Part shown: in pieces, positions 1 through 7,796 of the stretch
How positions within the stretch are numbered: position 1 is the first letter of the stretch
Layout: every line of letters begins with the position of its first letter
Assembly: GCF_004124315.2 (NCBI RefSeq)
Contig: NZ_CP096889.1
Location: forward strand, 1,037,001 to 1,101,000
Length of the DNA stretch: 64,000 nucleotides
Direction: 5' to 3'
Source of the DNA: Bacillus cabrialesii
GTDB taxonomy: Bacteria > Bacillota > Bacilli > Bacillales > Bacillaceae
Made by a program: the position numbers and the translations under genes
Notes under the pieces: generated by a model
The model's input: the letters and a program-made list of their open reading frames with translations, nothing else
Databases searched by the model: none
What the model was told of the DNA's origin: nothing

Positions 1-769
1 TGCTGTTTCGGATTTGCTGTACAGTCAGGTTATAGTTGTTCGCGATTTTCCAAAGTGAATCTCCGCTTTTTACCGTGTATTTCGTTGTTGCTGCAGTTTT
101 ATTCGAATGAGATGAAGTGTCTTTGGAAGACGTATCAGAACCGCTTGATTTTGTTTTTAACACTTGATTTACATAAATGGTATCTGATTTCAAATTGTTC
201 AAGACCTTCAATTCAGCGACGGACATACTGACTTTGTTCGCGACTTTCCAAAGCGAATCTCCAAGCTTCACCTTATATGTTCGGGAAGAAGCTGAAGAGC
301 TTGAGCTCTTATTAGAACTGCTTTTTGTACTGGAACTAGAGCTTGGGCTTGAGGAAACGGTACCGGACACCTTTAATTTCTGCCCCGCACGAATCATGTC
401 GCTGCTTAGTCCGTTTAATTTTTTCAGTTGCTGCACCGTCATTTTAAACTCATTTGCGATCAGCCAAAGCGAATCTCCGCTTTTTACTGTGTAAACAGAA
501 CTTCCGCTCTTCTTGGTTGTTGAGCTTGAAGTAGATGAAGCGCCGGAATTGCTGCCTGGAATGGTAAGCGTCTGGCCGATCGACAGAACGGTAGTCGAAA
601 GATGGTTGGCGGATGTGATAGCCGCCACACTTGTGTTATAGTTTTGGGCCAGTTTCCATAAAGAATCTCCGCTTTTGACCTTAATCGTTGCTGCTTCAGC
701 TGGTGTCACTGCTAAAGTTGTACTGACAATCGCAGATGCTGTCAGCCCTGCTGCTAATTTCTTTTTCAT
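1..769 (-). CDS. lytF: LytF, LysM-repeat peptidoglycan endopeptidase (N-terminal part)
   Basis: The gene runs off the left edge, so only about 256 N-terminal codons are present. The start at 769 opens with a secretory signal peptide (KKK, hydrophobic stretch, Ala-X-Ala near residue 26). Four LysM units follow, each with a GDSLWK/L core, separated by Ser/Thr-rich linkers. In the family such repeats bind septal and polar peptidoglycan and precede an NlpC/P60 D,L-endopeptidase domain, which here would lie outside the window. LytF separates daughter cells in motile, SigD-active cells, and a SigD-type promoter lies just upstream. Identity as lytF rather than lytE rests on the number of LysM units and the neighbour nsrR. 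Confidence 0.93.
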   Translation of the reverse strand, partial: MKKKLAAGLTASAIVSTTLAVTPAEAATIKVKSGDSLWKLAQNYNTSVAAITSANHLSTTVLSIGQTLTIPGSNSGASSTSSSTTKKSGSSVYTVKSGDSLWLIANEFKMTVQQLKKLNGLSSDMIRAGQKLKVSGTVSSSPSSSSSTKSSSNKSSSSSASSRTYKVKLGDSLWKVANKVSMSVAELKVLNNLKSDTIYVNQVLKTKSSGSDTSSKDTSSHSNKTAATTKYTVKSGDSLWKIANNYNLTVQQIRNS

Positions 770-819
770 CTGAGCTCTCCTTTTTCCCCCAATAATTTTG
801 AATTTGCTGTTTCTTTTTT

Positions 820-846
820 ATATCGGCAGATTCGCCCTATCGTTTT
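820..846 (-). promoter_or_regulatory. SigD-type promoter of lytF
   Basis: On the minus strand a perfect GCCGATAT -10 (820-827) is preceded after 15 nt by AAAA (843-846), close to the motility sigma factor consensus TAAA-N15-GCCGATAT. It lies about 50 nt upstream of the lytF start. SigD control of lytF is established in B. subtilis; the site itself is read from sequence. Confidence 0.8.
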
Positions 847-907
847 GCCTTTTTTGAAAAACAGCTATATTATCTTAACAAAAAAGGGGAAAAAGGGCAT
901 AAAAAAA

Positions 908-929
908 GAAGGAATCGTTCTATTCCTTC
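908..929 (-). terminator. Terminator of nsrR
   Basis: An 8-bp stem (GAAGGAAT/ATTCCTTC) followed on the minus strand by a run of T. It overlaps the last codons and stop of nsrR. Confidence 0.75.
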
Positions 930-1360
930 ATTCTTAACAGCTTCATGATATCTTCTTTGTTTTTGACAAGGTCGCGCAGTGTGTAGTTGTCTAAAACCGC
1001 AAGATAGGCCATAAGCGCTTCATTAAGCACATGCTTTAAACCGCACACCGGCGAAATAACGCAGAGATTCTTGTTCGCGTCAAAACATTCAACAATATTA
1101 AAATCGTCCTCCGTTTTTCTGACAACCTCACCGATATTGATGTCTTCAGGGTCCATGCCTAAGCGTATGCCGCCGCCTCGTCCGCGTATCGTTTCTACGT
1201 AGCCGAGCTGGCCGAGCCTGTATATGACTTTCATAAGATGATTTTTTGAAATAGAATACGTTTCGGCAATCTGTTTTATATTTGATAGTTCTCCGGGACG
1301 TTCTGCAGCCAGAAAAATCAATACTCTTAATGAATAATCTGTGTAATTTGTTAACCTCAT
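920..1360 (-). CDS. nsrR: NsrR, nitric-oxide-sensing Rrf2-family repressor
   Basis: A 146-residue protein of the Rrf2 family. It has an N-terminal winged helix-turn-helix (about residues 1-60, with the motif SKNHLMKVIYRLGQLGYV) and three clustered cysteines near residues 92, 100 and 106 (VEC…NLC…PVC) that fit a [4Fe-4S] ligand set. NsrR represses genes of nitrite reduction, flavohaemoglobin and nitrate respiration and is released by NO. It lies in the usual place next to lytF. Start chosen at the ATG preceded by GAGGTC. The IS element lies about 100 bp upstream, beyond the likely promoter (AT-rich TAAGAT region near 1390-1400). Confidence 0.93.
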   Translation of the reverse strand: MRLTNYTDYSLRVLIFLAAERPGELSNIKQIAETYSISKNHLMKVIYRLGQLGYVETIRGRGGGIRLGMDPEDINIGEVVRKTEDDFNIVECFDANKNLCVISPVCGLKHVLNEALMAYLAVLDNYTLRDLVKNKEDIMKLLRMKE

Positions 1361-1551
1361 AATAAGACCTCAGAATAAGACATTTTCTATATCTTATCAT
1401 AATCGATTGAAAAATGAAAAAAAAGGAATTAGCTGATAAAAAAAGTGCACCCAGCAGGGGACTGACCCCATAAGATGAGACAAATAAAAACACCTTCAAG
1501 TTTGAAAACGGATGATTGTTATCCGAAATTAGACTTGGGGGTGTTTTTTCT

Positions 1552-1884
1552 ATGGGGACAAGAGTGAGTTATCCGGTTGAAGTGAAACAGAAGGCTGTAG
1601 AAATGAGATTGGCAGGCGTACCTATGAAAGAGATCATGCAGAAATTGAATATTAAGAATAAGACACAGGTTCAGACATGGGTTAGATGGCATAAGGCTGG
1701 TGATACACATCGATTCGAACAGCCTGTTGGAAAGCAATACACTTACGGAAAAGGTCCGGAGTATTCTTCCGAATTAGAGAAACTGCAGGCAGAGAATTGT
1801 TATCTAAGACAACAGAATGAAGTGTTAAAAAAGTACAACGAATTGGAAAGGAAGTTGATAGCGAAACGTCAGTCGAACTTGTAG
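1552..1884 (+). CDS. IS3-family transposase OrfA (helix-turn-helix protein)
   Basis: 110 residues from the ATG at 1552, which has a GGGGGTG ribosome site 7-8 nt upstream; a longer version from a TTG at 1516 lacks one. The N-terminal half is an IS3-type helix-turn-helix that begins SYPVEVKQKAVEMRLAG and continues with an IKNKTQVQTWVRWHK-like recognition part. The C-terminal part (about 75-110) is a leucine-zipper-like coiled coil (LEKLQAENCYLRQQNEVLKK). OrfA binds the terminal repeats and, by frameshifting, forms the N-terminus of the OrfAB transposase. Confidence 0.92.
   Translation: MGTRVSYPVEVKQKAVEMRLAGVPMKEIMQKLNIKNKTQVQTWVRWHKAGDTHRFEQPVGKQYTYGKGPEYSSELEKLQAENCYLRQQNEVLKKYNELERKLIAKRQSNL
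1827..1833 (+). promoter_or_regulatory. A6G slippery site for -1 frameshift into OrfB
   Basis: The heptamer A AAA AAG is in phase with orfA (codons AAA at 1828, AAG at 1831). The orfB frame is open from 1821, so a -1 slip here gives a continuous OrfAB protein. This is the classic arrangement in IS3-family elements. Confidence 0.85.
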
Positions 1885-1889
1885 AAGTA

Positions 1890-2702
1890 TTGCGCAGCAC
1901 AATGACCGTGCAGGATATCTGTATTCATTTAGGTATCTCTCGAGCGTCTTATTATCGTTGGAAGAAGAATCGGATGAAGGATCATCCCAAGCGACATTTG
2001 GAAAAACAAATCGGTACGTTGTGCCGAGAGCACAAGTATCGATATGGATATCGGAAAATCACAGCCATTTTAAAAAAGGGAATGCGTATCAACCATAAAA
2101 CGGTTCAACGTATTATGCAGAAAAATCAGTGGCAGTGCCGGGTTAAGGTGAAAAAGCGTAAGAAGAATGGGCAGCCATATGCCGTAGTCGATAATATATT
2201 GGATCGGAACTTTCAGTCTGATCGCCCTCTTGAAAAACTAGTAACGGACATCACATATTTGCCTTATGGGCAGAAACAATTGTACCTTTCCAGTATATTA
2301 GATTTATACAATGGAGAAGTGATTGCTTATACGATTGGCGATAAGCAGGACACAGACTTTGTCTTAGACACACTTGAGCAGCTGCCAACATTGCCTGAGA
2401 ACTGCGTGTTACATAGCGACCAAGGTTCTGTGTATACATCCTACGAGTATCAAAAAGCTGTTAACACAAAAGGCATTATCATGAGCATGTCCCGCAAAGG
2501 GACGCCCGCTGATAATGCCTCCATCGAATCGTTTCATTCCTTACTAAAGTCTGAAACGTTCTATCTTAACAGCATTGATCGAACTACGACCGCCATCGTA
2601 GAACGCACTGTCACAGAATACATTCATTATTATAACAATATTCGTATTCAAACGAAACTAAACAACCAATCACCGATAAACTATCGGCAATTGGCTGTTT
2701 AA
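1890..2702 (+). CDS. IS3-family transposase OrfB (DDE integrase core)
   Basis: 270 residues as an independent frame, read as the C-terminal part of OrfAB after a -1 frameshift near 1833. An N-terminal HTH_21-like region (HKYRYGYRKITAIL) precedes an rve integrase core. The catalytic triad is visible: Asp in LVTDITYLPY (about residue 116), Asp in LHSDQGSVYTS (about 176) and Glu in ASIESFHSLLKSE (about 212). No internal stop or deletion was found, so the element looks functional. The TTG at 1890 is only a nominal start. Confidence 0.92.
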   Translation: MRSTMTVQDICIHLGISRASYYRWKKNRMKDHPKRHLEKQIGTLCREHKYRYGYRKITAILKKGMRINHKTVQRIMQKNQWQCRVKVKKRKKNGQPYAVVDNILDRNFQSDRPLEKLVTDITYLPYGQKQLYLSSILDLYNGEVIAYTIGDKQDTDFVLDTLEQLPTLPENCVLHSDQGSVYTSYEYQKAVNTKGIIMSMSRKGTPADNASIESFHSLLKSETFYLNSIDRTTTAIVERTVTEYIHYYNNIRIQTKLNNQSPINYRQLAV

Positions 2703-2763
2703 AAGGTGTTTTGATCCCTGTCTCAAAAACGGGGGTCAGTCCCCAGGGGTGCACTTTTTTTGT

Positions 2764-4290
2764 TTACATGTTATGCGGCGGATTTTGGTTTTTACGGTTT
2801 TTATCAATTTCGGTGTTTTGTATTTTGCGTTCAAATGTAGACAGATAACGTGATGCAAAATCTTTTCCGCCAAGACCAAAGGATAATCCGAATGCGAGTG
2901 CGAAGCCGCTAAGCACGATGATGAACGCAGAATTAACGATTGTGGCAGCGACACCAAGCTGGTCCAGGGCCATAAAGAAAGCAAGTGCGATAATCGTATA
3001 TTTAGCAATAGCAGCTAAAGACTTGAATTCCCGGCCTTTGATCATGCTTGCGAGAACTTTTCGCACCAATTCTCCGGCGTAAAGGCCGATGCCGAGAATG
3101 AATACAGCGACAAGGACATTCGGCAGATACGCGATGATGCCAGTTGCAATCTCTACGAGGAAGTGCAGCTGAACAATTTGCAGCGCTTCGGCTGTAAACA
3201 GCAGAATGACGATGATTTGCGCGATCATACCGACAACTTGAGACAAGGACAGCTTGGCAGGCGGTCCTGCTTCCATGCCCATTTTTCCTAACACAGAATC
3301 AAAGCCTGCGCGATGCAGCAGCCCGGACACCATGGTGTTCACCCATTTTCCTGCCCACATACCCGCTAAAACAAGCACGATGGCAATGATGATATTCGGA
3401 AGCATGTTTAAAATGGTATTCAGCATGGAGACAGCCGGTTTCGAAATGCCGGCGACATCAAGCTGGTCAAGCGCTGAAATGACAACCGGTATTAAAATCA
3501 GCACATAAGCGATGGTTCCGATGACTGCTGAAAGGCTTGTATCTTTTAAGTAAATAGATAAACCCATACGTGCGGCGAATCTTTCCGTTCCGATGCTTGC
3601 AAGGAAATTCGTAATGATGTCACGTACAAGACGGGCAACAAGCCAGCCGATTAATACGATAAGCGCGGCGGCAAATAATTTCGGCAGAAAAGCGAGCACG
3701 CTTTCCATCATATTTGTAAACGGTCCTGAAATGCCGCTGATTTTCAAAGAAGATAAAACCCCTGGCAGGAAAACAAGCAGCACGAGATAGAAGACAATTT
3801 GTGAAGCGGCATTGACTGCCTGATGAATATCTTTTCCTTCAGACACCAAGTTCCACTTGCGCAGCTTGTCACTCGTGTTCAGCTTCATCCCGATTTTTTT
3901 GACAAGGAAGCTCAAAACAGAGGCTGCAGCCCATCCTAACAGCAGAATGAGTCCCGCTTTCAGCACGCTCGGGATCGCCGCTGCAATCGCCGAAAGCATG
4001 CTGACAAACGGTGATGCCACTGTTGTCAGGTGCAAAATGTTAAAGAATAAAATAAAGACGATAATCAATGCGATAAAATAAACGACCTTGCTTATGACTT
4101 TTTCCGAGGAATAGCGCGATGGCTTTTTCCCGGCAAAAAGTTTATCGTCAAATTTTGTTTTTCTGAGCCCTTTGTATACCGCTTTTTCAATGATTTTAGC
4201 GATAGCCCATCCGATTAATAAGACGAGTAAAGCAATGATTAAGTTTGGCAGCTTACTGAGATAAGAAGAAAGCACGTTTGCTACATTCAA
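2764..4290 (-). CDS. ygxB: YgxB, multi-spanning membrane protein with repeated TM-helix units
   Basis: 508 residues, highly hydrophobic. It is built of about four to five repeated units, each with a helix of the type LPNLIIALLVLLIGWAIAKIIEKAV followed by a polar segment. These resemble the conserved TM-helix repeat found in small mechanosensitive-channel-like proteins, so a channel role is possible but unproven. The C-terminal unit contains a glycine-rich GFALAFGLSFGLGGKDFASRY stretch resembling the MscS pore region. Transcribed toward nsrR, its terminator now contains the IS element. Confidence 0.85.
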   Translation of the reverse strand: MNVANVLSSYLSKLPNLIIALLVLLIGWAIAKIIEKAVYKGLRKTKFDDKLFAGKKPSRYSSEKVISKVVYFIALIIVFILFFNILHLTTVASPFVSMLSAIAAAIPSVLKAGLILLLGWAAASVLSFLVKKIGMKLNTSDKLRKWNLVSEGKDIHQAVNAASQIVFYLVLLVFLPGVLSSLKISGISGPFTNMMESVLAFLPKLFAAALIVLIGWLVARLVRDIITNFLASIGTERFAARMGLSIYLKDTSLSAVIGTIAYVLILIPVVISALDQLDVAGISKPAVSMLNTILNMLPNIIIAIVLVLAGMWAGKWVNTMVSGLLHRAGFDSVLGKMGMEAGPPAKLSLSQVVGMIAQIIVILLFTAEALQIVQLHFLVEIATGIIAYLPNVLVAVFILGIGLYAGELVRKVLASMIKGREFKSLAAIAKYTIIALAFFMALDQLGVAATIVNSAFIIVLSGFALAFGLSFGLGGKDFASRYLSTFERKIQNTEIDKNRKNQNPPHNM

Positions 4291-4454
4291 TTGGTATCGC
4301 TCCTTTTTTCGTAATATGGTGTGTTTTTACCCACTAATACAATTGGCAAACAGCTGAATGTGCCGGGGGAATTTTTTTCTTGCCCAAGTGAGGCTATCAT
4401 CTTTTGTCAGGCGGGCTCATACATTATAGATAAGTCCAAGTAGGGGGGATTCGG

Positions 4455-5861
4455 TTGAACGCGGAGGAGAAGAAGGGATTACAGCGGGCAATTGAGGAAA
4501 TTACCGATATTGCAAAAGGATTCGGCCTTGATTTCTACCCGATGAGATATGAAATCTGCCCGGCTGAAATTATTTATACATTCGGCGCGTACGGGATGCC
4601 GACAAGATTCAGCCACTGGAGCTTCGGCAAGCAGTTTCACAAAATGAAGCTGCATTATGATCTTGGATTAAGCAAGATTTATGAGCTGGTCATTAACTCA
4701 GATCCATGCTACGCTTTTTTGCTGGACAGCAACGCACTCATCCAAAATAAATTGATTGTCGCTCATGTTCTCGCCCATTGTGATTTCTTCAAAAACAACT
4801 GCCGATTCCAAAACACGAAGCGCGATATGGTGGAAAGCATGGCGGCAACGGCCGAACGGATCAAACATTATGAACAGGTTCACGGGATAAAGGAAGTAGA
4901 GGCTTTTTTAGATGCGATCTTATCAATTCAGGAGCATATTGATCCCTCTTTGGTCCGTCCGAAGCTCTTATGGAGTGTGGACGATGAGGAAGAGGAGCTT
5001 GAAGAAGCAGCGACGCCATACGATGATCTATGGTCTTTGGATGAAAAGAAACCGAAAAAACAAGTGAAAAAATCAAAAAAACCTTTCCCGCCGCGTCCGG
5101 AAAAAGATATTCTGCTTTTTATCGAGGAGCATTCCCGGGAGCTGGAGCCGTGGCAGCGTGATATCTTAACCATGATGAGAGAGGAAATGCTTTATTTTTG
5201 GCCTCAGCTTGAAACAAAGATTATGAATGAGGGCTGGGCTTCCTATTGGCACCAGCGAATTATACGTGAGCTTGATTTAACCTCTGATGAAGCGATAGAG
5301 TTCGCCAAGCTGAATGCAGGTGTCGTACAGCCGTCTAAAACAGGCATCAATCCTTATTATTTAGGGCTGAAAATATTTGAAGACATTGAGGAGCGGTACA
5401 ACAACCCGACGGAAGAAATGAAGAAAATGGGCGTGCGGCCTGACTCGGGCCGGGAGAAGATGTTTGAGGTCAGGGAAATTGAATCGGATATTTCTTTCAT
5501 CCGCAATTATTTAACAAAAGACTTAGTTATGCGCGAGGATCTTTATTTGTTCCAAAAACAGGGCAGAGATTATAAAATCATCGATAAAGAATGGAAGTCG
5601 GTGCGTGACCAGCTTGTGAGCATGCGGGTCAACGGCGGTTTTCCATATTTGACGGTAAACGACGGCGATTATATGAAAAATAACGAGCTCTATATTAAGC
5701 ATTGGTATGAAGGCATAGAGTTGGATTTAAAATATTTGGAGAAAGTGCTGCCTTATTTATTCCAGCTTTGGGGGAGAAGCGTGCACATTGAGTCTGTGCT
5801 TGAGGATAAGGAAGTCATGTTTTCGTACGACGGAAAAGGTGTTCACCGCAGATATCTATAA
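4455..5861 (+). CDS. spoVR: SpoVR, stage V sporulation protein (cortex formation)
   Basis: 468 residues, full length for the SpoVR family, starting at a TTG with a strong AGGGGGG site 6 nt upstream. Recognisable blocks are YGMPTRFSHWSFGKQFHKMK near the N-terminus, AHVLAHCDFFKNN (about 110-122), an acidic/lysine-rich linker (about 175-215) and NEGWASYWHQRIIRELDL (about 258-275). In B. subtilis it is a mother-cell SigE-dependent protein needed for proper spore cortex. The biochemical activity is unknown. It ends in a terminator shared with phoA. Confidence 0.94.
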   Translation: MNAEEKKGLQRAIEEITDIAKGFGLDFYPMRYEICPAEIIYTFGAYGMPTRFSHWSFGKQFHKMKLHYDLGLSKIYELVINSDPCYAFLLDSNALIQNKLIVAHVLAHCDFFKNNCRFQNTKRDMVESMAATAERIKHYEQVHGIKEVEAFLDAILSIQEHIDPSLVRPKLLWSVDDEEEELEEAATPYDDLWSLDEKKPKKQVKKSKKPFPPRPEKDILLFIEEHSRELEPWQRDILTMMREEMLYFWPQLETKIMNEGWASYWHQRIIRELDLTSDEAIEFAKLNAGVVQPSKTGINPYYLGLKIFEDIEERYNNPTEEMKKMGVRPDSGREKMFEVREIESDISFIRNYLTKDLVMREDLYLFQKQGRDYKIIDKEWKSVRDQLVSMRVNGGFPYLTVNDGDYMKNNELYIKHWYEGIELDLKYLEKVLPYLFQLWGRSVHIESVLEDKEVMFSYDGKGVHRRYL

Positions 5862-5864
5862 AAA

Positions 5865-5890
5865 AGAGGGTGCAGTGTTCTGCATCCTCT
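5865..5890. terminator. Bidirectional terminator between spoVR and phoA
   Basis: A 10-bp stem with one G·T pair (5865-5874 with 5881-5890), an A-run before it and a T-run after it, so it can stop both convergent genes. Confidence 0.85.
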
Positions 5891-7267
5891 TTATTTTCCT
5901 GTTTTTAAAATCTTAAATATGATAGTTGCCTGATCGGTATTGTTAATCAGTCCGCGGAATTTCTCTTTTCCAGGGCCGTACGCGTATACTGGCACTTCTT
6001 CGCCGGTATGATCGGCACTTGTCCAGCCGCTGTTAGATCGTGTGTTAAAAATCTTGATGATGGCTTTGTAGGCGCCTTTGCTTTTGTCAGCTTGTGCAGC
6101 GGCTTGAATACTTTTGATTTCTTCAGATGTAAATGTCAGATTTGTATAGCGGGTGAGCACATCTTTGGCCGGTTTGCCTTCACTGATTTTTTTTGCCATA
6201 AATTCAGGTGTTTTTTTCGCTGCGAGAATCGGCTCCGCGTGCCAATTTTTTTCACCGTTTGCGCCAATGGTGAATCCGCCGGTTGTATGGTCAGCGTTTG
6301 CAATGACAAGCGTATGTTTATCTTTTTTCGCAAAATCAATCGCGGCTTTGTAGGCCTGTTCAAAATCTTTAACCTCACTCATGGCTCCTACTGTATCATT
6401 GTCATGGGCGGCCCAGTCGATTTGGCTTCCTTCGACCATCAAGAAAAATCCTTTTTTATTTTGGTTCAGGCGGTCAATGGCTGAAACCGTCATGTCTTTA
6501 AGAGACGGTGTTTTACTGTCACGGTCGAGCGCTTTAGCAAGCCCACCGTCTGCGAAAAGCCCGAGCACCTGCTGATCTTTATTTTTCTTCAGCGCTTCTT
6601 TTGTTGTCACATAGCTGTAGCCCGCTTGTTTGAATTCCTTCGTTACATTTCGGTCCTTGCGGTTAAAATACGATTTTCCGCCGCCAAGCAAAACGTCTAT
6701 TTTTTGTTTGCCTTTTATTTTGTCATCCATATAGCTGTTGGCGATTTGGTTCATGTTTTTCCGTGATTCATTGTGGGCGCCGTATGCGGCTGGTGTGGCG
6801 TGGTTAATTTCAGACGTTGCGACAAGCCCTGTTGACTTGCCTTGCTGTTTGGCCTCTTCCAGTACTGATTTTACTTTTTTCCTGTTTTTATCAACGCCAA
6901 TTGCATTGTTATATGTCTTCACGCCTGTCGCTAATGCTGTTCCGGCGGCTGCTGAGTCTGTGATATTATGGTCGGGGTCATCCGGGTGTGTCATCATCAT
7001 GCCTGTCAGGTTCCGGTCAAATTCAGTTAATTTTGGATTATTCGGTGTTTTACCGTTATTTTTCATGGAACGATAGGCGTTTATGTAAGGCGTCCCCATG
7101 CCGTCGCCGATCATCACAATGACATTTCTGATTTCGGCTTTGTCTTGTTTTTTGGCGCTTGCCTTTTCGGTTTGCTGCAGCTCGGCTCCGGCAAAGACTC
7201 CGGCTGTGAGGACAGTAACAGCGGCAATTGGCAAAAGTTTTGTTTTCATGTTTTGAAACAAATTCAT
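5891..7267 (-). CDS. phoA: PhoA, secreted alkaline phosphatase A
   Basis: 458 residues. It has a signal peptide (about 1-38, ending TEKASA|K) followed by an alkaline phosphatase domain. VMIGDGMG (about 50-57) supplies a metal ligand, DSAAAGTALATG (about 103-114) holds the nucleophilic serine, and later blocks EGSQIDWAAHDND, ADHTTGG and TSADHTGEEVP give the remaining zinc and magnesium ligands. It releases phosphate from phosphomonoesters outside the membrane during phosphate starvation. PhoP-like direct repeats lie upstream. The start is the ATG after AGGAGGCATGCAATAA. Confidence 0.95.
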   Translation of the reverse strand: MNLFQNMKTKLLPIAAVTVLTAGVFAGAELQQTEKASAKKQDKAEIRNVIVMIGDGMGTPYINAYRSMKNNGKTPNNPKLTEFDRNLTGMMMTHPDDPDHNITDSAAAGTALATGVKTYNNAIGVDKNRKKVKSVLEEAKQQGKSTGLVATSEINHATPAAYGAHNESRKNMNQIANSYMDDKIKGKQKIDVLLGGGKSYFNRKDRNVTKEFKQAGYSYVTTKEALKKNKDQQVLGLFADGGLAKALDRDSKTPSLKDMTVSAIDRLNQNKKGFFLMVEGSQIDWAAHDNDTVGAMSEVKDFEQAYKAAIDFAKKDKHTLVIANADHTTGGFTIGANGEKNWHAEPILAAKKTPEFMAKKISEGKPAKDVLTRYTNLTFTSEEIKSIQAAAQADKSKGAYKAIIKIFNTRSNSGWTSADHTGEEVPVYAYGPGKEKFRGLINNTDQATIIFKILKTGK

Positions 7268-7318
7268 TTATTGCATGCCTCCTTTAATGTATTCTGTCTA
7301 TCATGTTAGGGAATTCTT

Positions 7319-7366
7319 GTTAAATGCGGCTGTTGATCATGTAAATATTGAGTAAAGCATTGTAAG
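7319..7366 (-). promoter_or_regulatory. PhoP-box-like repeats upstream of phoA
   Basis: Read on the minus strand there are four TT(A)ACA-like hexamers: near 7361-7366 (CTTACA), 7351-7356 (TTTACT), 7340-7345 (TTTACA) and 7319-7324 (TTAACA). Spacings are about 10-11 bp, with one double interval. This matches the direct-repeat layout of PhoP binding in the Pho regulon, and phoA is a known PhoP target. Confidence 0.65.
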
Positions 7367-7463
7367 AACTGCTGTTTCGTTATCTTGCCTTATTTGGTGT
7401 AAAGCATTCATTTTTTCAGAAAAATCTTTACCTCTAGAGCCCTTGCATGATATGTTTGTTTAA

Positions 7464-7487
7464 ATAAAAAAACTGCGATAACCGCAG
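7464..7487 (-). terminator. Orphan minus-strand terminator upstream of phoA
   Basis: CTGCG/CGCAG stem (7473-7477 with 7483-7487) followed on the minus strand by seven T. No annotated minus-strand gene lies between it and lytE, so it either insulates phoA from antisense transcription or ends an unrecognised RNA. Confidence 0.6.
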
Positions 7488-7723
7488 CTTTCCTCGACTA
7501 TGCTTTGTCACACATTCTTCCAATAAGTGAGTTAACCCCGAAAGTTCTCATTTATTTCCTTTATGTTGAAAAACATTCCATAAAACATGACAAAAGCACT
7601 CGGTTTTTGTCACCTTTGAAACGAAAATGAAATATTTAATACCCTTAAAAACTTTTTTTAAAAACGAATAATTAAGAAATTTGTCGCATGAAGTCAAGAC
7701 TATTTCTGTTGGGAATCTATCCT

Positions 7724-7729
7724 TATAAT
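7724..7729 (+). promoter_or_regulatory. Probable -10 box of lytE
   Basis: A perfect TATAAT 68 nt before the lytE start. The -35 position (near 7701-7706) is poor, in keeping with an activator-dependent promoter. Confidence 0.4.
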
Positions 7730-7796
7730 AGAAAACAATAAGATTAATTTAAAAAAGAGATAGATATATATAGATTTACTATTTGGGGAGGAAAAT

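Larger units (their letters stand above)
1457..2745 (+). mobile_element. IS3-family (IS150-group-like) insertion sequence
   Basis: An element of about 1.29 kb with two overlapping transposase frames. Its ends carry imperfect inverted repeats: GGGGACTGACCCC then TGAGACA on the left (from 1457), and the reverse complement on the right ending at 2744. Exact ends are uncertain by a few bases because the flanks are also G/C-rich. AGGGG occurs at both junctions (1456-1460 and 2745-2749) and could be a target duplication. orfA, an A6G slippery site and an intact DDE orfB suggest it may still be active. B. subtilis 168 is not known to carry it here. Confidence 0.9.
1438..2761 (-). terminator. Terminator of ygxB, split by the IS element
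   Basis: Seven A plus GTGCACCC (1438-1452) and GGGTGCAC plus seven T (2747-2761) are exact inverted repeats placed immediately after the ygxB stop. If the IS is removed mentally they close into a compact A-tract/T-tract hairpin typical of a terminator. I infer that the IS landed in its loop. The alternative is that these arms are the IS terminal repeats themselves. Confidence 0.55.
7268..7796. other. Long divergent intergenic region phoA–lytE
   Basis: 529 bp without a convincing gene. It holds the phoA control region on the left, a minus-strand terminator near 7473-7487, an inverted repeat TGACAAAA…TTTTGTCA around 7587-7611, and the lytE promoter with a TATAAT at 7724. lytE is known to respond to WalR and SigI in B. 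subtilis; I could not place convincing sites for either by eye. Confidence 0.6.

Noticed and set aside
6008..6484. 158-codon plus-strand frame inside phoA
   Set aside because: Complete antisense overlap with phoA and no initiation signals.
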